From JAWWOL01 sp033851545 (GTDB lineage: Bacteria; Actinomycetota; Actinomycetes; JAWWOL01): a stretch of DNA of 64,000 bases. Each line of letters opens with the position of its first letter. Position 1 is the first letter of the stretch. Where the stretch lies: NCBI GenBank assembly GCA_033851545.1, contig JAWWOO010000003.1, positions 1-64,000 of the forward strand, in the 5' to 3' direction. The notes below the pieces were generated by a model. That model did not search any database. It was not told where the DNA came from and saw only the letters and a program-made list of their open reading frames with translations. Shown one piece after another: positions 24,798 to 32,347 of the stretch. Both the position numbers and the translations under genes were made by a program.

Positions 24798-26009
24798 ATG
24801 GAGGGCGAAACGGCGGCCGTCGAGCGGGTCTTCCGCGAGGAGTACGGCCGCCTGATCGCCTCGCTCGTCCGCCGCTTCGGTGACATTGACATCGCAGAGG
24901 AGGCGGCGGGTGAGGCGCTCGTGGCCGCGTTGGAGAAGTGGCCGGAGACCGGCGTACCTCCCAACCCCGGTGGCTGGCTCACCACCACCGCCGGCAACCG
25001 CGCGATCGACCGGATCCGCCGCGAGAAGCAGCGCGACGCAAAGCACCAGGCGGCCTTCATGTACCACGGCGACACGCCCCATGAGCACACAGGACCGGTC
25101 GAGGACGACCGATTGCGGCTGCTGTTCACCTGCTGCCACCCGGCGCTCGCCCCGGAAGCGCGGATCGCGCTGACGCTCCGCCTCCTCGGTGGGCTGACTG
25201 TGACTGAGATCGCGCAGGCGTTCCTCTTGCCCGAGACCACGATGGCCCAGCGGATCACTCGGGCGAAGAAGAAGATCGCGGCGGCAAAGGTGCCCTACCG
25301 GGTGCCCGAGGCCGCCGACCTCCCCGAGCGGCTCGGTGGCGTGCTGGCGGTGCTGTTCCTCGTCTTCAACGAGGGCTACCTCGCCACCGGCGACGGTGAC
25401 CCGGTGCGGGCCGAGCTCACGGGCGAGGCCATCCGGCTGACGCGGGTCCTCCGCCAGCTGCTCCCCGAGGAGCCGGAAGTGGCCGGTCTGCTCGGGCTGC
25501 TGCTGCTCACCGAGGCCCGGCGTGAGGCTCGGGTGCGGAATGGGCAGCTGGTCCCGCTCGGCGAACAGGATCGCGCTGGCTGGGACCGGGGGCTGATCGC
25601 CGAGGGGCACGACCTGGTCCGCGAGTGCCTCGCGGTCAACCGGCCCGGCCGTTATCAGCTCCTCGCCGCGATCAACGCCGTCCACACCGACGCCCCCACC
25701 GCGGCGGACACGGACTGGTCGCAGGTGGTCGCACTGTACGACCAGCTGACCCGGCTCGACCCGTCGCCGATCGTCGCCCTCAACCGCGCGGTCGCGGTCG
25801 CGGAGCTGGACGGCCCAAAGGTCGCCCTCACTCTGGTCGACCGGCTGCCGCTCACCGGCTACCACGCATGGCACGTCGCCCGCGCCGACCTGCTCCGCAG
25901 GCTCGGTCAGACCGCCGAGGCGAAGGAGTCGTACGACGCCGCCATCGCCGCCACCCACAACTCCGCCGAGCGCGCCTACCTCAGCAGGAAGCGCGGCGAG
26001 TTGGTCTGA
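24798..26009 (+). CDS. ECF42 sigma factor, copy A
   Basis: This 403-residue sigma factor is far longer than the usual 180-200. Region 2 (about 8-75) reads FGDIDIAEEAAGEALVAALEKWPETGVPPNPGGWLTTTAGNRAIDRIRRE. Region 4 (about 110-165) reads LTLRLLGGLTVTEIAQAFLLPETTMAQRITRAKKKI. Residues 185-403 form the helical, TPR-like ECF42 extension with VLFLVFNEGYLA, DWSQVVALYDQL and NRAVAVAELDGP. In ECF42 the extension, not an anti-sigma factor, controls activity. A YCII gene precedes it. No anti-sigma gene is present. Confidence 0.93.
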   Translation: MEGETAAVERVFREEYGRLIASLVRRFGDIDIAEEAAGEALVAALEKWPETGVPPNPGGWLTTTAGNRAIDRIRREKQRDAKHQAAFMYHGDTPHEHTGPVEDDRLRLLFTCCHPALAPEARIALTLRLLGGLTVTEIAQAFLLPETTMAQRITRAKKKIAAAKVPYRVPEAADLPERLGGVLAVLFLVFNEGYLATGDGDPVRAELTGEAIRLTRVLRQLLPEEPEVAGLLGLLLLTEARREARVRNGQLVPLGEQDRAGWDRGLIAEGHDLVRECLAVNRPGRYQLLAAINAVHTDAPTAADTDWSQVVALYDQLTRLDPSPIVALNRAVAVAELDGPKVALTLVDRLPLTGYHAWHVARADLLRRLGQTAEAKESYDAAIAATHNSAERAYLSRKRGELV

Positions 26010-26438
26010 GCGGTCTCATCACTCGGGCATGCTGCTGACGGCGCCAGGCGTTGCCGGACGTGACGATCCGGGCACTCAGAAGCTGCCGCGAAGCCCTCAT
26101 CATGGGGCGCGAGCGCTCGACCAAACTTTGGCACCCCGTACCCGTTCAGCGAGGCCCAAGTATGGGTTCAGCGCGTCACAAGAGCAGACCGCAGCGAGTG
26201 CACGATGCCCTGATGCCCGGCCCGCTCACCGAGACCGCGGTCCGGATCATCCACCTGCCCTCACAGGCTCCACCTTTCCTGGCCGCGCGCCCGAGCCTCA
26301 ACTGGCCCGAGCCTCAACTGGACTGGGACGGCAACCCACTCGTGCGCCGGACCTGATAGGGATCGCTGACTGCAGACCACCATCCGGGTTCCAACGAGGA
26401 TCGCCTCTCCGGGGCGTGCACCCAGGGCAACGGGCCGA
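26010..26438. other. gene-free region
   Basis: No supported gene lies here. The only structure noticed is an imperfect tandem duplication of CGAGCCTCAACTGG near 26291-26320. The frames open across it show no family features and lack ribosome binding sites. Confidence 0.5.
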
Positions 26439-26804
26439 TCAGCCTTCGAGCTCGTATGCCAGGGCATGCCGCGGCTGGTAGAGCCCGATCTCTCCCGCGC
26501 CAGGGACCTGCAGCCGGGTCATCAGACCGAAGCCGGCTGCCTGGACCCCCGATGTGAACTCGACGCCCTTGGCCTTCAGCTCGGTGACGGTGGCCTCCAG
26601 GTCGTCACACAGGAAAAAGAGCTCGTGGTGACCACTTGGCGAAGCGTCCCCCGCGGGATGGACGCCCAACTCCGCCGGCGGAAGCTTGAAGATGAGCCAT
26701 CCGTCGTGCACGTCGATGTTCGGCATCCCGAGCACGTCCCGAAAGAATGCGCGTGCCTGCTCGGCGTCGGACGCGTAGACGATGGCGTGGGTGCCGTTGA
26801 TCAT
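26439..26804 (-). CDS. VOC (glyoxalase-fold) protein
   Basis: This 121-residue single-domain VOC protein starts at ATG 26804. It reads THAIVYASDAEQARAFFRDVLGMPNIDVHDGWLIFKLPPAELGVHP, then HELFFLCDDLEATVTELKAKGVEF and a C-terminal GEIGLYQPRH. The His and Glu positions fit a metal-binding enzyme of the bleomycin-resistance/glyoxalase group. It sits between the two ECF42 modules. VOC and YCII genes commonly share neighbourhoods with such sigma factors, but no promoter of the shared type was found upstream. Confidence 0.85.
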   Translation of the reverse strand: MINGTHAIVYASDAEQARAFFRDVLGMPNIDVHDGWLIFKLPPAELGVHPAGDASPSGHHELFFLCDDLEATVTELKAKGVEFTSGVQAAGFGLMTRLQVPGAGEIGLYQPRHALAYELEG

Positions 26805-27253
26805 AAGTACGAGGCTATCCCGCAGCAGGGTCTTCGGCACCTGGCCGGCCGGCCTCTGCCAACTGGGCAACGGCGGGCTTCGAGGGCACGCGGTCGCCCC
26901 TTTCGGGGCGGCTCGGCGTGGATCGACCCAAGCTGATCCGTCTGCCGAAAGGCTGATCTGAGACGTGCATATGAGGAACCCAGACTGGCACACCGTTCGC
27001 CGACGGCGGCCGTACGACTCGCCTCGTCCCGGTGACGGCGCCGTTCCCAGTCAACGATCGATGACTGGGACGGGCTGCGCCTCCGGACCACTTCGGTTGC
27101 CCTGGCGCGCGCCCGTTGTCGGGTTGAACCTCGGTGGCAGTGTCGCGGGTGGGGCAGGTCGCGTTTGCCCGTACGCCCGGACCGTGGGTTGCAGGGCTCG
27201 ACGCTGTGGTCTTGGCCCGACGCAGCACGACTACTGGCTGCCGCGGCCTTTGG
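26805..27253. other. gene-free region with a hairpin
   Basis: No supported gene is visible. A 9-bp perfect inverted repeat, TCCCAGTCA and TGACTGGGA (27045-27053 and 27062-27070), surrounds ACGATCGA. It lacks a T-run and may be an operator or a factor-dependent terminator for the sigma gene reading toward it. Confidence 0.45.
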
Positions 27254-28594
27254 TCATGGGAGCTCGTCGCGAAGGTCTGACTGGTGGAGATCCCTTGGTG
27301 GGACCGTGATGGCGATGTGATTGAGGCACTCGGCCGCTCGGCGTTGAAGGGCGGTTCGCTCCCGCTGGTTCGGCGCGGCAGCGGCCGCTTCGAGGAACAG
27401 ATCGCGCGCATGCTGGTGCTCGCCTGCGAGGCAGGACAAGTCTGCGGCGGCGGCGGGAAGCAGGTGGTAGCCGGCCATTACCGGCTGGCCCATGAGCGGC
27501 GTGAGGAGCGCTAGGCCTTCGGCCGGCCCGTACGCCCGGCTGACCGCCAGTGCCCGATTGAGCTCAACGACGGGCGAGGGGTTGATCTGGGCGAGCGCGT
27601 CGTACAGGGCGGCGATCTGCTCCCAGTCAGTGGATTCAGCGTGAGTTGCTCTCGCGTGGCAGGCCGCGATCGCGGCCTGCAGGGCGTAGCAGCCGGAGCT
27701 GCCGCCGAGGTGTTCGATTCTGTCGACCAGGGCTAGGCCGCGACGTATCAGCAGGTGATCCCACCGGTCACGATCCTGATCCATGAGCAGGACCTGGTTG
27801 CCGCTGCTGTCGGTACGGGCGGCTAGGCGCGAGGCCTGGATCTCGAGAAGCGCTAGCAGGCCGAGAGTCTCCGTGTCGTTCGGCGTGAGTGCGGCGAGGG
27901 TTCGGGCAAGCCGCTGCGCCTCGTGGCACAGGTCGTTGCGCGTCCACTGGGCACCGGAGGTGGCGGCGTACCCCTCGTTGAACAGCAGGTAGATGACCTC
28001 ACGGACGGCCTGGAGACGGCGGGCACGCTCTGTCTGCTCCGGCAGCTCGAAGGTGACGTTGGCTGCTCGCAGGGTTCGCTTGGCGCGGACGATGCGCTGG
28101 GCCACGGTGGCTTGGGCGGTAAGCAGTGCTCGGGCGACCTCTTCAGTCGTCAAGCCGCAGACGAGCTTGAGGGTCAGCGCGGACCTGGCGTCGGCCGACA
28201 GAACGGGATGACAGGCCATGAAGATCAGGCCGAGCAGGTCGTCGGCCAGTGTGGCGTCGGAGGGCAGTTCCTCGGGTGGTTGGACCACATCGCTGCGTGC
28301 TGCCAGCTGACGGTACTTAGCCTGCTGCGCATCCTGCCGACGGATGCGATCGATGGCCAGGTACCGGGCGGTACGGTGCAGCCACGCTGCAGGTTGCGGT
28401 GGCAGACCCTCGACCCGCCACTTCTCGATGGCGGCCACGAAAGCGTCCTGCGCGATGTCCTCGGCCGCACTAAGGTCCCCGACGAGCCGCGCCACGCGGG
28501 CGATGAGGCGGGGCGACTCGGCCCGCCACACCGCGGCCAGCCGCTCCTCGAGCGCTGAAACCTCGGAGTGGCGGGTCGAGTCGTGCTCGTTCAC
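27254..28594 (-). CDS. ECF42 sigma factor, copy B
   Basis: This 446-residue ECF42 sigma factor starts at GTG 28594, overlapping the YCII stop (GTGA). Region 2 (about 20-90) reads VGDLSAAEDIAQDAFVAAIEKWRVEGLPPQPAAWLHRTARYLAIDRIRR. Region 4 (about 140-190) reads LTLKLVCGLTTEEVARALLTAQATVAQRIVRAKR. The C-terminal extension has VIYLLFNEGYAA, DWEQIAALYDAL and ELNRALAVSRAYGPAEGL. It resembles copy A throughout but is clearly diverged, so the two are old paralogues or separate acquisitions. Confidence 0.93.
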   Translation of the reverse strand: MNEHDSTRHSEVSALEERLAAVWRAESPRLIARVARLVGDLSAAEDIAQDAFVAAIEKWRVEGLPPQPAAWLHRTARYLAIDRIRRQDAQQAKYRQLAARSDVVQPPEELPSDATLADDLLGLIFMACHPVLSADARSALTLKLVCGLTTEEVARALLTAQATVAQRIVRAKRTLRAANVTFELPEQTERARRLQAVREVIYLLFNEGYAATSGAQWTRNDLCHEAQRLARTLAALTPNDTETLGLLALLEIQASRLAARTDSSGNQVLLMDQDRDRWDHLLIRRGLALVDRIEHLGGSSGCYALQAAIAACHARATHAESTDWEQIAALYDALAQINPSPVVELNRALAVSRAYGPAEGLALLTPLMGQPVMAGYHLLPAAAADLSCLAGEHQHARDLFLEAAAAAPNQRERTALQRRAAECLNHIAITVPPRDLHQSDLRDELP

Positions 28595-28947
28595 TGCAGG
28601 TCCGAGGCCTCGACCACGCGGCGGACATCGACGCGTCCAGTGCCGACGATCTGGCCGAACTTGCGGGCGATCTCGATCGCCTCGGCCAGCGTCTGGACGT
28701 CGAGAAGGGCGAACCCGGCGATGAGCTCGCGCGCTTCGGCGAACGGGCCGTCGATCACCCGTACATCGTCTCCGGTGAACTCCACCCGGGCGCCGTGCGA
28801 GCTGGGGAAGACGCCCTCGCCGCCGAGCAGCACACCGGTGCTGGCGACCTCCTGCATGAACGTGCCGATTGCCTGCTGCTGCTCCGGAGTCGGCATCGCG
28901 CCGTTCTCGGTTGCCTCGGTCTCGTAGTGCATCACCATGTATCGCAT
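28591..28947 (-). CDS. YCII/DGPF-domain protein, copy B
   Basis: This 118-residue protein starts with MRYMVMHYETEATENG and shows the YCII fold: FMQEVASTGVLLGGEGVFPS, VRVIDGPFAEARELIAGFALLDV with the DGPF motif, and a RKFGQIVGTGRVDVRRV end. It lies between the DUF6069 gene (34 bases upstream) and the sigma gene (4-bp overlap), so all three are one transcript. ATG 28947 matches the family start. Confidence 0.92.
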   Translation of the reverse strand: MRYMVMHYETEATENGAMPTPEQQQAIGTFMQEVASTGVLLGGEGVFPSSHGARVEFTGDDVRVIDGPFAEARELIAGFALLDVQTLAEAIEIARKFGQIVGTGRVDVRRVVEASDLQ

Positions 28948-28981
28948 AGCAGTGAATCCTTTCGGTAGTGGGCGGGACTGT

Positions 28982-29458
28982 CTAGGCCTGCTGGCCGAGC
29001 GGCCGACCCAAGGCACGACTGACGACCGGGATGACGACAGCGGCGGCAAGCAGGTGCGCGCCGATCAGGGTGAGCTTGGTCGCGGTGGAGGTCGCCGCTG
29101 CGGTCACAGGGGCCAACAGCGACAGAGTTGTCAGCAGCACAGTCGTACGGAGGTAGACGGTAGCCGGGCGTCGCGCCCACTGGTTGACGACCAGCGACAG
29201 GCCGGTACCCAGCACCATCACCATCGCGAGGGTGATGCTGCACGCGCCCACATTGACCGGAACGACGCTGTTGGCATTGCCGCCGGGGTCGCCGACGGCG
29301 AGGTGCACGCCGGTTGCCCGAACGACAGCGGTCAGCGCCTCCGCGCCGGCCGCGGCCACCAGCGTGGCTTGCAGGTTCGCCGTCAGCACTGCCCGCGTCC
29401 TAGCGCGGGCGGAGCGAGTGGACGGCAGGGCGCGCTCGGCGCCGAGGACGGTGCTCAT
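28982..29458 (-). CDS. DUF6069 family membrane protein, copy B
   Basis: This 158-residue protein is the paralogue of the product at 23591-24028. It has four membrane segments, and the second half reads ATVYLRTTVLLTTLSLLAPV through LTLIGAHLLAAAVVIPVVSRALGR. It is the first gene of the operon DUF6069-YCII-ECF42. Its presence in both modules makes DUF6069 a constant partner here. GGAGACCAGTC upstream gives a ribosome binding site. Confidence 0.8.
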   Translation of the reverse strand: MSTVLGAERALPSTRSARARTRAVLTANLQATLVAAAGAEALTAVVRATGVHLAVGDPGGNANSVVPVNVGACSITLAMVMVLGTGLSLVVNQWARRPATVYLRTTVLLTTLSLLAPVTAAATSTATKLTLIGAHLLAAAVVIPVVSRALGRPLGQQA

Positions 29459-29508
29459 GACTGGTCTCCTTCGACGTGGCCTGCGTGTTGATGCCTTCAC
29501 ACCTGTGC

Positions 29509-29532
29509 CGAACCACCCCGGCGGATTTCGAC
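29509..29532 (-). promoter_or_regulatory. candidate ECF42 promoter for operon B
   Basis: On the minus strand, GTCG (29532-29529) and GTTCG (29513-29509) are 15 bases apart, as in module A. The predicted start near 29501 leaves about 43 bases of leader before the DUF6069 ATG. Confidence 0.6.
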
Positions 29533-29723
29533 GCGGCTCTGCAGGCGTCTTTGAGCAGTCGCCGAAGTCGCGCTGGTGCTCGGACCGTCGATCTTCCTGG
29601 TCACACGCCAACTGAGGATCGGACCTCTGCGATGGCTGAATGCTCGGATGATGTTCGGCGTGCGGAACGGACTCTTGCCGGCGGACGTTTCTCGGCGGGT
29701 GCGCCTTCGCCGGTTCGGATGGG

Positions 29724-30434
29724 TTGAGCGGCGTGGTCTCGGGCACTCGACCAGGCATGTGGGACGCTGCCGAGCGCCATCCTGTCCGTGCTTGGTTCGT
29801 GTTTGCTGTCTGCGCTCTGCTGGTGGTGGATGGCGCCCGGCGCACGCTGGCAGGTGACGCGACCTCCGGAGGCGCGCTGCCGCTGGTCGCCTTTCTCGTG
29901 CCCGCCTTCGGCGCGGTGCCGTTGTCCGTGCTCGCGCGTCGACGGGAATTCAATGCCGTCCGGACTCAGGTCTTACTGGCTCTTGCGTTCGTTCCGATCA
30001 TCCTGGCCGTTGCTGCTGCCGGTGCCGGAGCCGCCCTGTGGGTGCTCTGGCTGTCACTCGTCCTCGGCGTAGCGCTGGCGGCTTGGTGGGCATGGGAAAC
30101 CCGTCACACCGCAAACGACGGCCCACGAACCACGCACCAGCCGGCATGGACATGGCGCAGCAGAGCTCGGGACCCCCGATACGCGGGCATCCTGCTGTTG
30201 GGACTGTCGATCGCGCTTGCCACGGTGGTCCTGCGGCGCAAGACGGATCCGTCGGCAGCTCTGGTCGCCGGAGGAGCCGAGCTTGCCGTGGTGGCGGTCA
30301 TCGGGCTGAAGGCATTACCACCGTGGACGGACGCCAAGTACCCGCCCAGCGCCGGCGCCTTGCTGCTGGGCACGTTCGGCGCCGTCGTCCTCATCGGCGC
30401 GATCATCGTCGGCTACGGTGCGGGCGTCAGCTAG
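29724..30434 (+). CDS. polytopic membrane protein of unknown function
   Basis: This 236-residue protein has about seven membrane segments (AWFVFAVCALLVVDG, LPLVAFLVPAFGAVPLSVLA, VLLALAFVPIILAVAAAGAGAALWVLWLSLVLGVALAAWWAW, and three after residue 145). A cytosolic loop around 125-145 is polar. No motif is recognised. ATG 29724 or the ATG at 29757 (MWDAAERHP) may be the start; the latter begins closer to the first membrane segment. The stop codon lies inside a hairpin that probably ends transcription. Confidence 0.65.
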   Translation: MSGVVSGTRPGMWDAAERHPVRAWFVFAVCALLVVDGARRTLAGDATSGGALPLVAFLVPAFGAVPLSVLARRREFNAVRTQVLLALAFVPIILAVAAAGAGAALWVLWLSLVLGVALAAWWAWETRHTANDGPRTTHQPAWTWRSRARDPRYAGILLLGLSIALATVVLRRKTDPSAALVAGGAELAVVAVIGLKALPPWTDAKYPPSAGALLLGTFGAVVLIGAIIVGYGAGVS

Positions 30435-30457
30435 CCCCACCTCCATGGGGCGGTAGC
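30430..30457 (+). terminator. hairpin overlapping the stop of the membrane protein
   Basis: GCCCCA (30434-30439) pairs with TGGGGC (30446-30451), extended by GCTA (30430-30433) with TAGC (30454-30457) across a two-base bulge. No T-run follows, as is common in actinobacteria. Confidence 0.5.
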
Positions 30458-30612
30458 CACCAAGTGGGTCCTCGTTCGAGGCGAGGCAGTGCTCCACCGG
30501 CCGATCGGTCGCGGGCACCGCTCCGGCCCTGCGCTGCTGGAACCAAGCATTCGGTTAGTAGTGGACGAAAAATGGACTCGAGCATGGCTTCCCGCCGGCC
30601 GAAGACCACACC

Positions 30613-31500
30613 ATGAAGATCCTCGCTCTGCGACGCCCGGATGCATGTGCCAACTGCGGTGCAGCCCTCGAAGTAGGCACCCAGGCGTCCTGGGAGGCGG
30701 CAACGCGTAGCGTTCGATGCCTGCCGTGCGCCACCTCGCTGGCAATCTCTGAGGTGGCGGACGGTCCTTCCGCTGGAGCGGAGCATCGAGTCGGCCACGC
30801 GCCGGCAGCACCCGCGTTTGCTCCGCCGGCGTCTCAGCGACCGCAGGTAGCCGGCGGCTCCGCGCAGCGGGAGCACGACAGGCGTTCCAAGAAGCGGCAC
30901 GAGGACATTCGGCGCCGCCACCCCCGCTTGGGCGGCTTGCTGCTCGCCCTCACCGACGACCCCGTCAGCACCCGCGTTTGGGCTCAGGGCGCGCACGGCG
31001 AACGGGCCGTCGCGGCCTCTCTCACGGGACTGCTCGGCGAGCACCTGGTCGCCTTGCACGACCGGAAGTCGGTTCGCGAGGACGGCCGTCCCTCCCGGGG
31101 CAACATCGACCACCTTCTGATCGCGGCCGCTGGTGTGTGGGTTGTCGACGCCAAGACGCATCGCGGAACGCTCGAGGTGAGACGGTCCGGTGGACTGTTC
31201 ACGCCGCGTGTGGAGAGGTTGTACATCGGCGGTCGCGACAAGACCTCACTTCTCGACGGTCTGGCACGACAGGTGGACTCGGTCAAGAGGGTTCTGCACG
31301 CGGCCGACGCCGTGCTACCCGTGCGGGGGGCCTTGTGCTTCGTCGGCACTGAACTCCCGTGGTTTGGCGAAAGCATCCGCGGAGTCCCTCTGGTCGGCCG
31401 CCGCGGCCTCAACAAGCTGCTGCGACAACCCGGCGACCTCACCGCTGAAGACCGGGAATCTGTTGCTCAGTACCTCGAGCAGCGGTTCATCACGGCCTAG
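30613..31500 (+). CDS. NERD-domain protein with N-terminal zinc ribbon
   Basis: This 295-residue protein begins with a four-Cys ribbon (CANCG near 12 and CLPC near 36), then a Pro/Ala-rich linker and a basic helix (REHDRRSKKRHEDIRRRHPR). The NERD nuclease-related domain spans about 120-290. It carries AQGAHGERAVAASL (Glu), RGNIDHLLIAAAGVWVVDAKTHRG (Asp and D-x-K), which is the PD-(D/E)xK core of the family. NERD proteins are thought to act on nucleic acids; target and partner are unknown. It appears monocistronic. Confidence 0.83.
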   Translation: MKILALRRPDACANCGAALEVGTQASWEAATRSVRCLPCATSLAISEVADGPSAGAEHRVGHAPAAPAFAPPASQRPQVAGGSAQREHDRRSKKRHEDIRRRHPRLGGLLLALTDDPVSTRVWAQGAHGERAVAASLTGLLGEHLVALHDRKSVREDGRPSRGNIDHLLIAAAGVWVVDAKTHRGTLEVRRSGGLFTPRVERLYIGGRDKTSLLDGLARQVDSVKRVLHAADAVLPVRGALCFVGTELPWFGESIRGVPLVGRRGLNKLLRQPGDLTAEDRESVAQYLEQRFITA

Positions 31501-31843
31501 GTGAACATGCCGTGCCAACAGGCCGATCGCCCCTCGCCGGCCGCGGTCGCACCCGACCAGGAACGTCCGCTTAGCGGATCGGCAATTGCGACGGGCTCGA
31601 GGACCGGCGGCTGCCGCGGCGGACCGACCGTACGGTGTGCCGATTGAGGTTCCGTCTACGCACTTTTGGCGACCGGGGCTTCCGTCGTCCTGGCTCGTCG
31701 TCTCGCGAGGTCCGGGCTCGATGGCCGGGCCGGCGCCAATGGTGGTCTGTGTCCGTGACCGCTGGTTCACTTTGTCGAGTCCGGAGGCAACCTGACAACG
31801 GCTCTGACCGGTTGATCCTGGTGAGGCGGACGAAGGGGTAGGT
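31501..31843. other. gene-free region before a sigma factor gene
   Basis: No supported gene lies here. It contains a short hairpin (TCCGC-TTA-GCGGA near 31567-31579) and, close to the sigma gene, an ECF-like promoter candidate. Confidence 0.5.
31786..31813 (+). promoter_or_regulatory. candidate ECF promoter of the SigE-family gene
   Basis: GGCAACC (31786-31792) and CGGTT (31809-31813) are separated by 16 bases. An AAC-containing -35 with a short -10 is typical of ECF promoters, and the position, about 30 bases before the GTG start, fits autoregulation. The match is by eye only. Confidence 0.3.
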
Positions 31844-32347
31844 GTGGACGCGACCGAGGACTTCCGGCAGTACGTGCTCGGGCGTCAGCGTGCGTTGTTG
31901 CGCACCGCCTGGTTGCTGACCGGGGACCGCGGCTCCGCCGAGGACCTGGTACAGACCGCGCTGCTCAGGGCGTGGCCGCACTGGAGCCGGATCAGCGCAG
32001 GCGAAGGACCGGATGCCTACGTCCGGCGGGTCATGGTCAACAAGGCCATCGACTGGCGGCGCCGGCGCTGGAACGGCGAAGTGCCGACCGAACAGCTGCC
32101 CGAGCTCCAGCACCTGGTTCCTGATCCAGACCTTCCGCAGATCCTGGTCGCCGCCGTGCGCAGCCTTCCGGCGCGGCAGCGTGCGGTGGTTGCCCTGCGC
32201 TACCTCGACGACCTGTCCGAGATCGAGACCGCAGCAGCATTGGGCTGCGCGGTCGGCACCGTGAAGAGCCAGACCGCGAAGGCGTTGGCCACCTTGCGCC
32301 GGCACCCAGGCCTGACCAACCTCGAGCTGCAAGGGAGCACCGGGTGA
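31844..32347 (+). CDS. SigE-family ECF sigma factor
   Basis: This 167-residue protein belongs to the short SigE-family/SigM-type sigma factors of actinobacteria. Region 2 reads FRQYVLGRQRALLRTAWLLTGDRGSAEDLVQTALLRAWPHW (7-47) and VRRVMVNKAIDWRRRR (about 62-77). Region 4 reads LPARQRAVVALRYLDDLSEIETAAALGCAVGTVKSQTAKALATLRR (about 107-152). The start is GTG 31844 behind GAAGGGGTAGGT. The stop overlaps the GTG of a membrane protein gene, the expected place for its regulator. Confidence 0.92.
   Translation: MDATEDFRQYVLGRQRALLRTAWLLTGDRGSAEDLVQTALLRAWPHWSRISAGEGPDAYVRRVMVNKAIDWRRRRWNGEVPTEQLPELQHLVPDPDLPQILVAAVRSLPARQRAVVALRYLDDLSEIETAAALGCAVGTVKSQTAKALATLRRHPGLTNLELQGSTG

Noticed and set aside
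22701..25958. Very long open minus-strand frame across DUF6069, YCII and sigma genes
   Set aside because: It runs antisense to well-supported genes, and only its last 214 codons, after ATG 23345, show real protein features. High GC makes such frames common.
26291..26320. Tandem CGAGCCTCAACTGG copies as a CRISPR or VNTR seed
   Set aside because: Only two imperfect units without spacers; too short to interpret.
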